A stretch of DNA of 64,000 bases, taken from Bradyrhizobium daqingense. GTDB taxonomy: Bacteria > Pseudomonadota > Alphaproteobacteria > Rhizobiales > Xanthobacteraceae. Below are positions 15,694-24,687 of the stretch, piece by piece. The position numbers and the translations under genes are program-made. A model generated the notes under the pieces. It made no database searches and was not told the DNA's origin. It saw nothing but the letters and a program-made list of their open reading frames with translations. Where the stretch lies: the NCBI RefSeq assembly GCF_021044685.1, contig NZ_CP088014.1, positions 4,946,001 through 5,010,000 of the forward strand. Direction: 5' to 3'. How positions within the stretch are numbered: position 1 is the stretch's first letter; every line of letters begins with the position of its first letter.

Positions 15694-18195
15694 ATGCGCT
15701 TGCTGGTGCGGTTCATGGGCTTCCTGTTCGCCGCGGGAACAGTGGTGTTCCTTGTCGGTGTCGGGGCCGTGGCAGGCCTGATCTGGCATTTCTCCAAGGA
15801 CTTGCCGGACTACTCTCAGCTTCAGGATTACGAGCCGCCGGTGATGACGCGCGTCCATGCGGTGGACGGATCGCTAGTCGGCGAATACGCCAAGGAGCGG
15901 CGGCTGTATCTGCCGATCCAGGCCGTGCCCAAGCTCGTGATCAACGCGTTTCTCGCGGCCGAGGACAAGAATTTCTACGAGCATGGCGGCATCGACTACA
16001 CCGGCATGGCGCGCGCAGGTCTGGTCTACATCCAGAACTACGGCTCGAACCGGCGTCCGCAGGGCGCCTCGACCATTACCCAGCAGGTCGCCAAGAACTT
16101 CCTTCTGACCAACGAGGTCTCCTTCGCGCGCAAGATCAAGGAAGCCTTGCTGGCGATGCGCATCGAGAAGACCTACTCGAAGGACAAGATCCTCGAGCTG
16201 TATCTGAACGAGATCTATCTCGGCCTCGGCGCCTACGGCATTGCGGCGGCGTCGCTGGTCTATTTCGACAAGTCGGTGAACGAGCTGACGGTGGCGGAAG
16301 CGTCCTATCTGGCCGCCCTGCCGAAGATGCCCGCGACCCTGCATCCGGTGCGCAACCGCGACCGCGCCATCGAGCGCCGCAATTACGTGATCGATCGTCT
16401 GGTGGAGAACGGCTGGGTCAAGCAGGCCGATGCCGACAAGGCGCGCAAGGAGCCGCTCGCCGTCACCAGCCGGTCCAACGGCGCCCACACCTTCGCCGGC
16501 GAATATTTCGCCGAGGAAGTCCGCCGCGACATCTTCGAACGCTATGGCGAGAAGAAGCTGTATGAAGGCGGCCTGTCCGTCCGCACCACACTCGATCCGA
16601 AGATCCAGGTCATGGCGCGAAAGGCGATGGTGGCCGGCCTCGTGAATTATGACGAGCAGCAGGGCTATCGCGGCGCCATGAGCAAGCTCGACATTTCGGG
16701 CGATTGGGGCGTGAAGCTCGCCGAGATCAAGTCGCTCTCCGACATCTCGCCATGGCGCATGGCCGTGGTGCTGGAAACCAGTGATCAGTCGGCGCGCATC
16801 GGCTTCCAGCCGGGCCGCGAGCTCGGCGGCGCGGTGAGCAAGCAGCGCGAGACCGGCATCGTCACGGTCGACGGCGTGCGTTGGGCGCGGGCCCTGCAGG
16901 GCGGCACAAGGGGCAAGACGCCGACGGCGGTGTCGCAGGTGCTTCAGCCCGGCGATGTCATCTATGCCGACCCACTCTACAAGGACGGTCATCCCGTCGA
17001 AGGCCAGTACCGCCTCCGCCAGATCCCGGAAGTCTCCGGAGCGATGGTGGCGATGGATCCCTGGACCGGCCGCGTGCTCGCGATGGTCGGCGGTTTCTCC
17101 TTCGACCAGAGCCAGTTCAATCGCGCCACGCAGGCCTATCGGCAGCCGGGTTCGTCGTTCAAGCCGATCGTCTATTCGGCCGCGCTCGACAACGGCTATA
17201 CGCCGTCGACCGTCGTGCTCGACGCGCCGATCGAAATCGACCAGGGCCAGGGCGCCGGCGTGTGGCGGCCTGAAAACTTCTCCTCGGGCAAGTTCCAGGG
17301 ACCGGTGACACTGCGCAACGCGCTGCGGCAATCGCTGAATACCGTGACGGTGCGCCTGGCGCAGGACATCGGCATGCCGCTGATCGGCGAATATTCACGC
17401 CGGTTCGGCGTCTATGATGAGCTGCCGAATTATCTCTCCTACGCGCTCGGCGCCGGCGAGACGACGGCGATGCGCATGGTCACGGCCTATTCGATGCTCG
17501 CCAATGGCGGCCGCCGGGTGAAGCCGACCTTGATCGACCGCATCCAGGACCGCTACGGCCACACCATCTTCAAGCACGACCAGCGCGAATGCCGCGGCTG
17601 CGACGCCCCGGGCGGCTGGAAGAACCAGCCCGAGCCGCAGCTGATCGACCGCCGCGAGCAGGTGCTCGATCCCATGACTGCCTATCAGATCACCGAGCTG
17701 ATGGAAGGCGTGGTGCAGTCCGGTACGGCCACGGTGATCAAGGAGGTCGGCAAGCCGGTCGCCGGCAAGACCGGCACCACTAACGAGGCCAAGGACGCCT
17801 GGTTCGTCGGCTTCTCCCCTGATATCGCGGTCGCGGTCTACATGGGCTATGACAAGCCGCGCCCGCTCGGAAAGGGCAATGCTGCGACCGGCGGCCATCT
17901 CGCTGCGCCGATCGTGCGTGACTTCCTCAAGCTCGCGCTCGCCGACAAGCCGGCGGTTCCGTTCAAAGTGCCGGCCGGCATCAAGCTCGTGCGCGTCGCC
18001 GCCAAGACCGGCATGCGTGCCGGCCCCGGCGAGACCGGCGGAACCATCCTCGAAGCCTTCAAGCCGGGCACGGCGCCGCCGGATAATTATTCGGTGATCG
18101 GCGTTGCCGACGCCGACGCACGCGGCGGAATGTCGGCGCAGCAGCAGCCGGATTCCGGCTTCCTCATGCGGCCGGGCACCGGCGGGCTGTGGTAA
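15694..18195 (+). CDS. mrcA: Class A penicillin-binding protein 1A
   Basis: This bifunctional enzyme polymerises glycan strands and cross-links peptides in the periplasm. An N-terminal membrane anchor (about 5-32) leads into a GT51 transglycosylase domain (about 55-235) with the catalytic signature AAEDKNFYEHGGIDYTGMARA and the RPQGASTITQQVAKN block. The transpeptidase domain has the Ser motif GSSFKP, a SLN-type second motif (RQSLNTVTV) and KTGTTNEAKD. At 833 residues it is typical of PBP1A. It lies between amiC and prfB, a conserved alphaproteobacterial neighbourhood. Confidence 0.95.
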   Translation: MRLLVRFMGFLFAAGTVVFLVGVGAVAGLIWHFSKDLPDYSQLQDYEPPVMTRVHAVDGSLVGEYAKERRLYLPIQAVPKLVINAFLAAEDKNFYEHGGIDYTGMARAGLVYIQNYGSNRRPQGASTITQQVAKNFLLTNEVSFARKIKEALLAMRIEKTYSKDKILELYLNEIYLGLGAYGIAAASLVYFDKSVNELTVAEASYLAALPKMPATLHPVRNRDRAIERRNYVIDRLVENGWVKQADADKARKEPLAVTSRSNGAHTFAGEYFAEEVRRDIFERYGEKKLYEGGLSVRTTLDPKIQVMARKAMVAGLVNYDEQQGYRGAMSKLDISGDWGVKLAEIKSLSDISPWRMAVVLETSDQSARIGFQPGRELGGAVSKQRETGIVTVDGVRWARALQGGTRGKTPTAVSQVLQPGDVIYADPLYKDGHPVEGQYRLRQIPEVSGAMVAMDPWTGRVLAMVGGFSFDQSQFNRATQAYRQPGSSFKPIVYSAALDNGYTPSTVVLDAPIEIDQGQGAGVWRPENFSSGKFQGPVTLRNALRQSLNTVTVRLAQDIGMPLIGEYSRRFGVYDELPNYLSYALGAGETTAMRMVTAYSMLANGGRRVKPTLIDRIQDRYGHTIFKHDQRECRGCDAPGGWKNQPEPQLIDRREQVLDPMTAYQITELMEGVVQSGTATVIKEVGKPVAGKTGTTNEAKDAWFVGFSPDIAVAVYMGYDKPRPLGKGNAATGGHLAAPIVRDFLKLALADKPAVPFKVPAGIKLVRVAAKTGMRAGPGETGGTILEAFKPGTAPPDNYSVIGVADADARGGMSAQQQPDSGFLMRPGTGGLW

Positions 18196-18228
18196 TGGAT
18201 AACGCCTGATACGGGGAGGGGGGGCCGG

Positions 18229-18257
18229 TTGCGCTTTCGAGCCGTCGCCGCTACATC
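18229..18257 (+). promoter_or_regulatory. Candidate promoter of prfB
   Basis: TTGCGC and TACATC are separated by exactly 17 bp in the 106-bp gap between mrcA and prfB. This is a plausible sigma-70 promoter about 40 bp before the prfB start. It rests on hexamer similarity only. Confidence 0.3.
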
Positions 18258-18301
18258 CCATCTCGAATTGCACGCGGGATTCCGCGAGATCAGAGAACGA
18301 C

Positions 18302-19433
18302 ATGCGCGCCGAAATCGAACGGTTGGTAGAAGAGATCAAGCAGTCAGTCGGGCTGCTGAGGAGGCATCTTTGACGTCGAGAAATCGACGGCGCGCCTCGC
18401 TGAGCTGAACAAGCTCGCAGAAGATCCCAACCTCTGGAACGATCCCCAGAAAGCCCAGAAGCTGATGCAGGAGCGCACCTCGCTCGAGGATTCGCTGTCG
18501 GGCATCGGCAAGGTCGAGCAGGAGCTCGAAGACGACATTGGCATGATCGAGCTCGGCGAGGCCGAGGGCGATGAAGGTGTCGTCGCCGAGGCCGAAGTCG
18601 CGCTGAAGAACCTCAAGAAAGAGGTGGCGCGGCGCGAGCTCGAGGCGCTGCTGTCGGGCGAGGCCGATCGCTTCGATTCCTATCTCGAAGTCCATGCCGG
18701 CGCCGGCGGCACCGAGAGCCAGGACTGGGCGCAGATGCTGCTGCGCATGTACACGCGCTGGGCCGAGACGCATGGTTTCAAGGTCGAGTACCTCGAAGAG
18801 TCCGAGGGCGAAGAAGCCGGCATCAAGTCGGCGACGATCCAGGTCTCCGGCCATAACGCCTATGGCTGGCTGAAGACCGAAGCCGGCGTGCATCGCCTCG
18901 TGCGCATCTCGCCGTTCGATTCCAACGCGCGGCGGCACACCTCGTTCTCGAGCGTGCAGGTGTTCCCCGTCATCGACGACAGCATCAAGATCGATATCAA
19001 GGAATCCGACGTCCGCGTCGACACCATGCGCTCGGGCGGCGCCGGCGGTCAGCACGTCAACAAGACCGAATCCGCTGTGCGCCTGACGCACATTCCGACC
19101 GGCGTTGCCGTGGTCTGCCAGGCCGGCCGCTCCCAGCACAAGAACCGGGCGCAGGCCTGGGACATGTTGCGTGCGCGGCTCTACGAGATCGAGCTGAAGA
19201 AGCGCGAGGAGAAGGCGGCCGCCGACCAGGCCGCCAAGACCGATATCGGCTGGGGTCACCAAATCCGCTCCTACGTTCTCCAACCCTATCAGATGGTGAA
19301 GGATCTGCGCACTGGCGTGCAGACCTCCGACACCTCGGGCGTGCTCGGCGGCGATCTCGACGAGTTCATGGCCGCGACGCTGGCGCAGCGCGCCTTCGGC
19401 ACCACGACCGGCGATATCGAGGACGTGGACTGA
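18302..19433 (+). CDS. prfB: Peptide chain release factor 2, made by programmed +1 frameshift
   Basis: RF2 recognises UGA and UAA stop codons and releases the nascent peptide. The gene starts at ATG 18302 (MRAEIERLVEEIKQ) and meets an in-frame TGA at 18371. Skipping one base after CTT at 18368 continues LDVEKSTARLAELNKL without a break, giving about 376 residues. The RF2-specific tripeptide SPF is in VRISPFDSNARRHTSF, and the catalytic GGQ is in SGGAGGQHVNKTESAVR. The shift site matches the textbook RF2 arrangement, so this is autoregulation by RF2 supply and not a broken gene. An NAD-dependent dehydrogenase gene follows 2 bp later. Confidence 0.96.
18359..18374 (+). promoter_or_regulatory. 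RF2 programmed +1 frameshift signal
   Basis: The sequence AGG AGG CAT CTT TGA C combines an internal Shine-Dalgarno-like AGGAGG, the slippery CTT codon and the weak-context TGA C. The spacing is the same as in E. coli prfB. When RF2 is scarce the ribosome pauses at TGA and slips by +1, restoring full-length synthesis. Confidence 0.95.
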
Positions 19434-19435
19434 TC

Positions 19436-20320
19436 ATGCCGCGCATCGCCTTCATCGGGCTTGGGCGGATGGGCCACGGGATGGCCGGCCGCTACCTCGA
19501 TGCCGGCTTCACGGTGACGGTCTGGAATCGTAGCAAGGCCAAGGCGGAAGATCTGATCGCACGCGGCGCGCTTTGGACGACCTCGCCGGAGGATGCCGCG
19601 ATCGATGCCGACGCGGTCGTGACCATGGTTGCCGACGACGAGGCCTCGCGCGCGGTATGGCTCGGGCCGACCGGCGCGGCCAAGACCGCCAAGGCTGGCA
19701 CCATCGCGATCGAATGCTCCACCGTCTCCTATGACCACGCCCGCGAGATGGGCCGCGAGCTCAATGCGCGCGGGCTGATCTACATCGACTGCCCCGTGAC
19801 CGGATTGCCTGACGCGGCAGCGGCCGGGAAGTTGACGCTGCTTGCCGGCGCCGATGCCGCTGATCTCGAACGCGCGCGGCCTTTTCTCGAACCGATCGGC
19901 TCGACCATCCGCCATTTCGGCCCGGTCGGCGCCGGCACCGTCTACAAGCTCATCAACAATCTCCTGGGTGCGATCCAGATCGCGGGCCTTGCCGAGGGCC
20001 TCGCGATCGCCGAGCAGGCCGGGCTCGATATGAAGCTGGTGCTGGAGTCGATCCAGGCGGGCGTGGCCGCGAGTCCGCAAGTAGCGCGCCACTCCAAGCG
20101 CATGGTCGCGCGCGATTTCAGCGGCGCGACCTTCACGGCGGCGCTCCGGCACAAGGATGCCGCCTATGCGGTGAGGCTTGCCGAGAGCCTGCTCGCCGAC
20201 AAGCCGCTGGTCGCGCGCGCAGCGGTCGAGGCCTACGCTCAGGCGAAGGCGGCGATGCCTGACGAGGACGAGGGCAGGATGATCGAGCTGGTGTCGCAGC
20301 CGAAGAAGCCGTCCTTGTAG
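19436..20320 (+). CDS. 3-hydroxyisobutyrate dehydrogenase-family NAD(P)-dependent oxidoreductase
   Basis: This 294-residue beta-hydroxyacid dehydrogenase has an N-terminal Rossmann fold (IAFIGLGRMGHGMAGRYLDAGFTVTVWNRS). The substrate-binding segment is DCPVTGLPDAAAAGKLTLLAG, and the catalytic lysine lies in GAGTVYKLINNLLGA. The C-terminal helical domain (about 165-290) completes the fold. The substrate could be 3-hydroxyisobutyrate, tartronate semialdehyde or a related acid; sequence alone does not decide. The ATG is 2 bp after the prfB stop, so it is co-transcribed with prfB. Confidence 0.88.
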   Translation: MPRIAFIGLGRMGHGMAGRYLDAGFTVTVWNRSKAKAEDLIARGALWTTSPEDAAIDADAVVTMVADDEASRAVWLGPTGAAKTAKAGTIAIECSTVSYDHAREMGRELNARGLIYIDCPVTGLPDAAAAGKLTLLAGADAADLERARPFLEPIGSTIRHFGPVGAGTVYKLINNLLGAIQIAGLAEGLAIAEQAGLDMKLVLESIQAGVAASPQVARHSKRMVARDFSGATFTAALRHKDAAYAVRLAESLLADKPLVARAAVEAYAQAKAAMPDEDEGRMIELVSQPKKPSL

Positions 20321-20330
20321 GCGCATTGAC

Positions 20331-21219
20331 ATGGGGCAGCCTCGTTCGGAACGCGGTCTCGGCATTGCCCTCGTCGTCGCTGCCGCGATTGCCTGGAGCA
20401 CCGCGCCGTTCTTCACCCGGCTACTGCCGTTCGATCCCTGGACCATCCTGTTCTGGCGCGGACTGTTCGCCGGCAGCCTGATCACCCTCATTCTTGTCGT
20501 GATGCAGGGCCGTGCCGCATTGTGGCAAGTGGTCATGCCGAGCCGCGACGGCTTACTGGTCGCATCCTTGTCCGCGGTGGGAATGGTTACGTTCATTCCG
20601 GCGCTGCAGATGACGAGCGTGATGAACGTGGCGGTGCTGATTGCGGCGCAGCCCTTCGTCGCGGCCGCCCTGGTGGCTGTGGCTCGGCGAGGCTGCGACG
20701 TGGCGCACGCTGGTTGCGAGCCTCATCGCCTTTGCCGGTGTGGTCATCACCGTTGGCGGTGTGGCCGCCGGTGCCGATCTCGGCGGTGTGGCGCTGAGCT
20801 GCGTGATGGTGCTCGCCATCTCCTCCATGACGGTCGTGGTCCGGCGCCACCGGCAGACCTCGATGGTCGCGGCGGCGGCATTGTCAAATTTCATAGGAAG
20901 CCTCGTCAGTCTTCCGTTCGCTCACGACATCGCTCAAGTCGGTGGCAACGGCCTTGTGATCCTTGCCATGTTCGGCTGCCTCCAAGTTGCGCTCGGCCTG
21001 ACGTTCTACATGCTCGGCTCGCGTCTGCTGCCGTCGGGGCAGGCGTCCCTGATCGCGACGCTGGAAACGCCGTTGATGCCGTTCTGGGTCTGGGTTGCGT
21101 TTCGGGAGGTGCCCGCCGTCCACGCGCTCATCGGCGGCGCATTGGTGATCGGGGCTGTTGTTGCCGATATCATCGGCGACGCGCGAAAACGCGAGGGGAC
21201 CGAGCCCGCGTCGTCCTGA
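20331..21219 (+). pseudogene. EamA/DMT-family transporter split by a frameshift
   Basis: Two reading frames together encode one EamA-type drug/metabolite transporter. The first (from ATG 20331) gives MGQPRSERGLGIALVVAAAIAWSTAPFFTRLL through FVAAALVAV with about four hydrophobic segments. The second resumes at about 20675 as WLGEAATWRTLVASLIAFAGVV and runs to 21219 with the second EamA repeat. The join requires skipping one base near 20675-20690, so one base was inserted (or two lost) relative to an intact gene. Both halves look well conserved, so the lesion is recent or a sequencing error. Confidence 0.8.
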
Positions 21220-21292
21220 CATGCCGCGCTCTCGGAAATCGGGTGGCAGGGTGCTCAGCACCATCCTAAACGATGGGTCGAGGTGAGACGCC

Positions 21293-22201
21293 ATGGCCCC
21301 GAACGACAACCGGATCGATGCGCGCGACTGGTCGCTGCTCGCGGTGCTCTCGATCCTCTGGGGCGGCTCGTTCTTTTTCAATGGTGCAGCTCTGCGGGAA
21401 TTGCCGCCGCTGACGCTGGTGTTCCTGCGCGTCGCGCTGGGCGCGGCCATTCTCGTGCCGTTGCTTCGCTTGCAGAGGATCGGCTTTCCCAAGGGCATGG
21501 CAGGTTGGACGCCGTTCGTCGCGATCGGTCTGCTTAACAACGTCATCCCGTTCTCGCTCATCGCGATCGGCCAGACGTTCATTCCGAGCGGGCTGGCGTC
21601 GATCCTGAACGCGACCACGCCAATGTTCACGGTGGTGGTGATGATCGCAGCGGGTGAGGAGCCCGTACAGGTCCGCCGCATGGCCGGGGTGGCGCTGGGC
21701 CTTGCCGGCGTGATCCTTCTGCGCGGATGGGGTTTCGAGACGAGGCCCGGGCAGGGGCTCGGCATCCTGCTCTGCCTTGGCGGCGCATTGAGCTATGGCT
21801 TTGCTGCGTTGGCGGCGCGGCGGTTGAAGGACGCCGCGCCGCTGGGCACGGCGACGTTTCAATTGATGGTGTCGTCCGTGGTCATGGTGGCCGTCGCCGG
21901 CGTGGTGGAGCAGCCATGGCGGCTATCGATGCCAGGCCCTGAGACCTGGCTCGCCGTGCTTGGCCTCGCCGCGCTCTCGACCGCGCTCGCCTACATCGTT
22001 TTCTTTCAGATCGTGCGGCGCTCGGGCGCGAGCAATGTCATGCTGGTGACGCTGCTCATTCCCGTCACTGCCATCCTTCTGGGATGGCTGGTGTTGGGCG
22101 AACCGATCTCCATGCGTGAGATCGTGGGCGCGATCGTCATCGGCAGCGCGCTATTGGTGATCGATGGGCGCCTTCTGAATCCGCTGCGACGCGGCACGTA
22201 A
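21293..22201 (+). CDS. EamA/DMT-family transporter
   Basis: This 302-residue inner-membrane protein has two EamA repeats of about five hydrophobic segments each (LLAVLSILWGGSFFFNGAAL at the start, ALSTALAYIVFFQIVRRSGASNVMLVTLLIPVTAILLGWLVLGE near the end). The family exports small metabolites or takes up solutes; the substrate is unknown. It lies about 70 bp downstream of the frameshifted EamA gene, which is only distantly similar. Two neighbouring transporters of one family suggest related roles or old duplication. Confidence 0.9.
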   Translation: MAPNDNRIDARDWSLLAVLSILWGGSFFFNGAALRELPPLTLVFLRVALGAAILVPLLRLQRIGFPKGMAGWTPFVAIGLLNNVIPFSLIAIGQTFIPSGLASILNATTPMFTVVVMIAAGEEPVQVRRMAGVALGLAGVILLRGWGFETRPGQGLGILLCLGGALSYGFAALAARRLKDAAPLGTATFQLMVSSVVMVAVAGVVEQPWRLSMPGPETWLAVLGLAALSTALAYIVFFQIVRRSGASNVMLVTLLIPVTAILLGWLVLGEPISMREIVGAIVIGSALLVIDGRLLNPLRRGT

Positions 22202-22243
22202 ATTCGAGCCCGCGCGTTTTTCGCTGGCGGAGTTGCGCTGGCG

Positions 22244-23605
22244 CTAGCCCGCGCTGAGCCGCACGCCGGCGCGCAGGAATTTCTGCGGATCGACGGCTTC
22301 GCCCTCGATGCGGGTCTCGTAGTGCAGATGCGGGCCCGTGGAGCGGCCGGTCGAACCGACAAGACCGATCACCTGGCCGATCTTCACGACCTCGCCGACT
22401 TTGACGTTGATCTCGGAGAGATGGCCATAGCGGGTCGAAAGCCCGTTGCCGTGATCGACCTCGACCAAGCGGCCGTAGCCGCCGGACCAGCCGGCCGAGA
22501 CCACCTTGCCGTAGGCCGTGACGCGGACGGGATCGCCGGTGGCGGCGCGGAAGTCGAGCCCGGTATGCATCGCGGGCCTGCCGAGGAAGGGATCGCTGCG
22601 CACGCCGAAGCCGGAGGTGAACTCGACCTCGCCGATGACGGGCTTGCGATAGGGCACCAGCGCCAGCGTGCGATTGAGACGGTCGAGCTCGGCGCGGGTG
22701 ACGTTGATGCGGTTGAGCTGCTTCTCGAAGGGGCCGGCATTGGCCGTCAGCTTGACGGGAACGAACGGCCCGCCCATCGCGCTGCGCGGGACGGCGGATT
22801 CGAGATGGGCGAGGTTGAGGCCGAGATCGCTGACGACGCCGCGCATCCGGCGCATGCGCGAATCCATGCCTTCCTCGACCGCGTTGAGCGTCGCCATCTG
22901 GCGCCGCTCGACCTGGTCGAGCGAGGTCGTGAGCCGCACCAGGACATTGTCGAAGCCCTGGTTCTTGGCGAATTGGCTGGTCGGAGGCGCTGCGACGGTC
23001 GGCGCGCGCGATTCGAGCCGCGCTTCGCGGTCGGGGGGCGCCACGAAGATCACGGTGTCGCTGATGGGTGACGGCTTCGGCGTGCCCTGCGTCTGGTTGG
23101 CGTCGCTGCGCTGCTGTGCCGGGCGCGGGATCGAGCCGGTCACGTCAGGCATGGCGCCGAGCGCCGTCGCCCGGGACTCCAGCGCCGTCTGGCGCTTCAT
23201 GATCTGATCGAGCTTCTGGTCGAACTGTTCCTGGTCGAGCAGCTGCCGGCTGGTGGCGCGGTCGACCCTGGCGCGCAGCTCGGCGATGCGGTCTTCATAG
23301 GCGTATTGCATCTCGGCCTGACGGGCGACCAGGCGGGTCAGGACGTCGTCGCGGAAGGCGAAATAGGTGGCGGTCGCGATCGACCACAGGCCGAGCAGCA
23401 CGACCGTGCCGACCACGATCCAGAACACCACGGGCCCGAAGCGGACCTGCTTGCCGGCATGGACGATGGTGTAGGCGTCGTCCGTCGCAGGAAGGGGTAT
23501 AGCGACTGCCGCCGCCGGAGCAGCTGCGCGGCGCTGGAAGGCCCGTCCGTGGTCGTGAGGATGATGTTGGGGGTACTGCGAATATTGGGCAGAACTTTTC
23601 GACAT
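22244..23605 (-). CDS. Membrane-anchored M23-family peptidase
   Basis: This 453-residue protein has one membrane anchor (about 65-92, VFWIVVGTVVLLGLWSIATATYFAF), a coiled-coil stalk (about 95-150 and 225-300) and a C-terminal LytM/M23 domain (about 325-440). The zinc residues are visible as GFGVRSDPFLGRPAMHTGLDFRA and GPHLHYE (HxH), so the fold appears catalytically competent. Such proteins cut peptidoglycan cross-links or activate amidases during cell division. The ATG at 23605 is preferred over an in-frame GTG because GGGAG sits five bases before it. Confidence 0.9.
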   Translation of the reverse strand: MSKSSAQYSQYPQHHPHDHGRAFQRRAAAPAAAVAIPLPATDDAYTIVHAGKQVRFGPVVFWIVVGTVVLLGLWSIATATYFAFRDDVLTRLVARQAEMQYAYEDRIAELRARVDRATSRQLLDQEQFDQKLDQIMKRQTALESRATALGAMPDVTGSIPRPAQQRSDANQTQGTPKPSPISDTVIFVAPPDREARLESRAPTVAAPPTSQFAKNQGFDNVLVRLTTSLDQVERRQMATLNAVEEGMDSRMRRMRGVVSDLGLNLAHLESAVPRSAMGGPFVPVKLTANAGPFEKQLNRINVTRAELDRLNRTLALVPYRKPVIGEVEFTSGFGVRSDPFLGRPAMHTGLDFRAATGDPVRVTAYGKVVSAGWSGGYGRLVEVDHGNGLSTRYGHLSEINVKVGEVVKIGQVIGLVGSTGRSTGPHLHYETRIEGEAVDPQKFLRAGVRLSAG

Positions 23606-23715
23606 CGGCACTCCCGCGCCGGTCGGATGAGTCCGGACGGCCTAATTGCCGCGGCAATCTGGGCCGGTCATGGTTAATTTTCCGGAAACGGGAGCAGCCG
23701 AATTCGAGGGACTGG

Positions 23716-24396
23716 TTAAAGACTTCTTGCCGCTTCCAGCACCTCGTCGGCGTGACCATCGACCTTCACGTTGCGCCAGATCCTGGCAATCTTGCCATCG
23801 CCTCCAACCAGCACCGTGGTGCGAAGAATCCCGAGGAAGGTCTTGCCGTACATGGACTTTTCGCCCCAGGCGCCATAGGCTTCCAGCATCGCGTGGGTCT
23901 CGTCCGAGGCGAGGGGAATGCCGAGCTTGTGCTTGTCGCGGAATTTCTCCTGGGCCTTTAACGGATCGGCGGAGATGCCGAGCACGGCGGTGCCGGCGGA
24001 GGCGAAGGCGTCCGCCAGGCGGGTGAAGTCGATGGCTTCCCGGGTGCAGCCGGGCGTGTCGGCGCGGGGATAGAAGAACAGGACCAGCTTTCGTCCGGCA
24101 TGGTCGGCCAGCGTGACCAATTCGCCGCCGTCACGGGACAGGCGGAAGGCGGGAGCCTTCTGGCCCTCCGTCAGGGTCGGCGCCGCCGCCGCAGGCGATT
24201 TGGAAGGATTTAACTGTTTCGATGCGGCCTTATGTGATGCTGCTTTTGCTATGGTCGCGGTTGATTTGCTTGCCGGCGTCCGCTGTGTTTTCGCGGACCG
24301 TGTTTGAGTCGCTGCCCGGGTTTTCCCGGCCTTCTTCTTAGCCGTCGGACTGCCGGAGGGCGTTTTGGACGATTTCTTTCGGGATTTCTTGGACAT
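23716..24396 (-). CDS. bcp: PrxQ/Bcp-type peroxiredoxin with basic N-terminal extension
   Basis: This thiol peroxidase reduces hydroperoxides. Its 226 residues divide into a Lys/Ala/Ser/Thr-rich extension (about 1-72) and a peroxiredoxin fold (about 75-226) with the peroxidatic cysteine about 117 in YPRADTPGCTREA. The cysteine five residues later that many Bcp proteins use for resolution is replaced by Ile, so it behaves as a 1-Cys or atypical enzyme. The extension resembles histone H1-like tails. The start at 24396 has AAGGAAGG directly upstream. It is divergent from the AsmA-like gene. Confidence 0.9.
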   Translation of the reverse strand: MSKKSRKKSSKTPSGSPTAKKKAGKTRAATQTRSAKTQRTPASKSTATIAKAASHKAASKQLNPSKSPAAAAPTLTEGQKAPAFRLSRDGGELVTLADHAGRKLVLFFYPRADTPGCTREAIDFTRLADAFASAGTAVLGISADPLKAQEKFRDKHKLGIPLASDETHAMLEAYGAWGEKSMYGKTFLGILRTTVLVGGDGKIARIWRNVKVDGHADEVLEAARSL

Positions 24397-24687
24397 ACGC
24401 CTTCCTTTCGTCGCTTTCGGCAGGTCAACCAAAGCGGTATTGCAGCTCTCGTCCGGTGTGACGGACTCGCGCCCTCGGCTGGGCAAGTCTGACGACGCCG
24501 GAGTATGGTTACAAGGAATTCCACGCACCACCCAACTGCTCGTTGAACGCGCTCCCGGGGCGAAATGACGAACAGCAGGAATATTCGAGGTATGGCGGCA
24601 ATGCCGGCGCAGGGGGCTTCGCTCCCCATCGTCGGCTGCGGTCCCGGCGGCGCTCAATCCCACGATGGGCGCCTGTATCGAGAGGCA

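Noticed and set aside
15874..17331. 485-codon minus-strand ORF inside mrcA
   Set aside because: It is antisense to a complete class A PBP and has the composition of a complementary frame.
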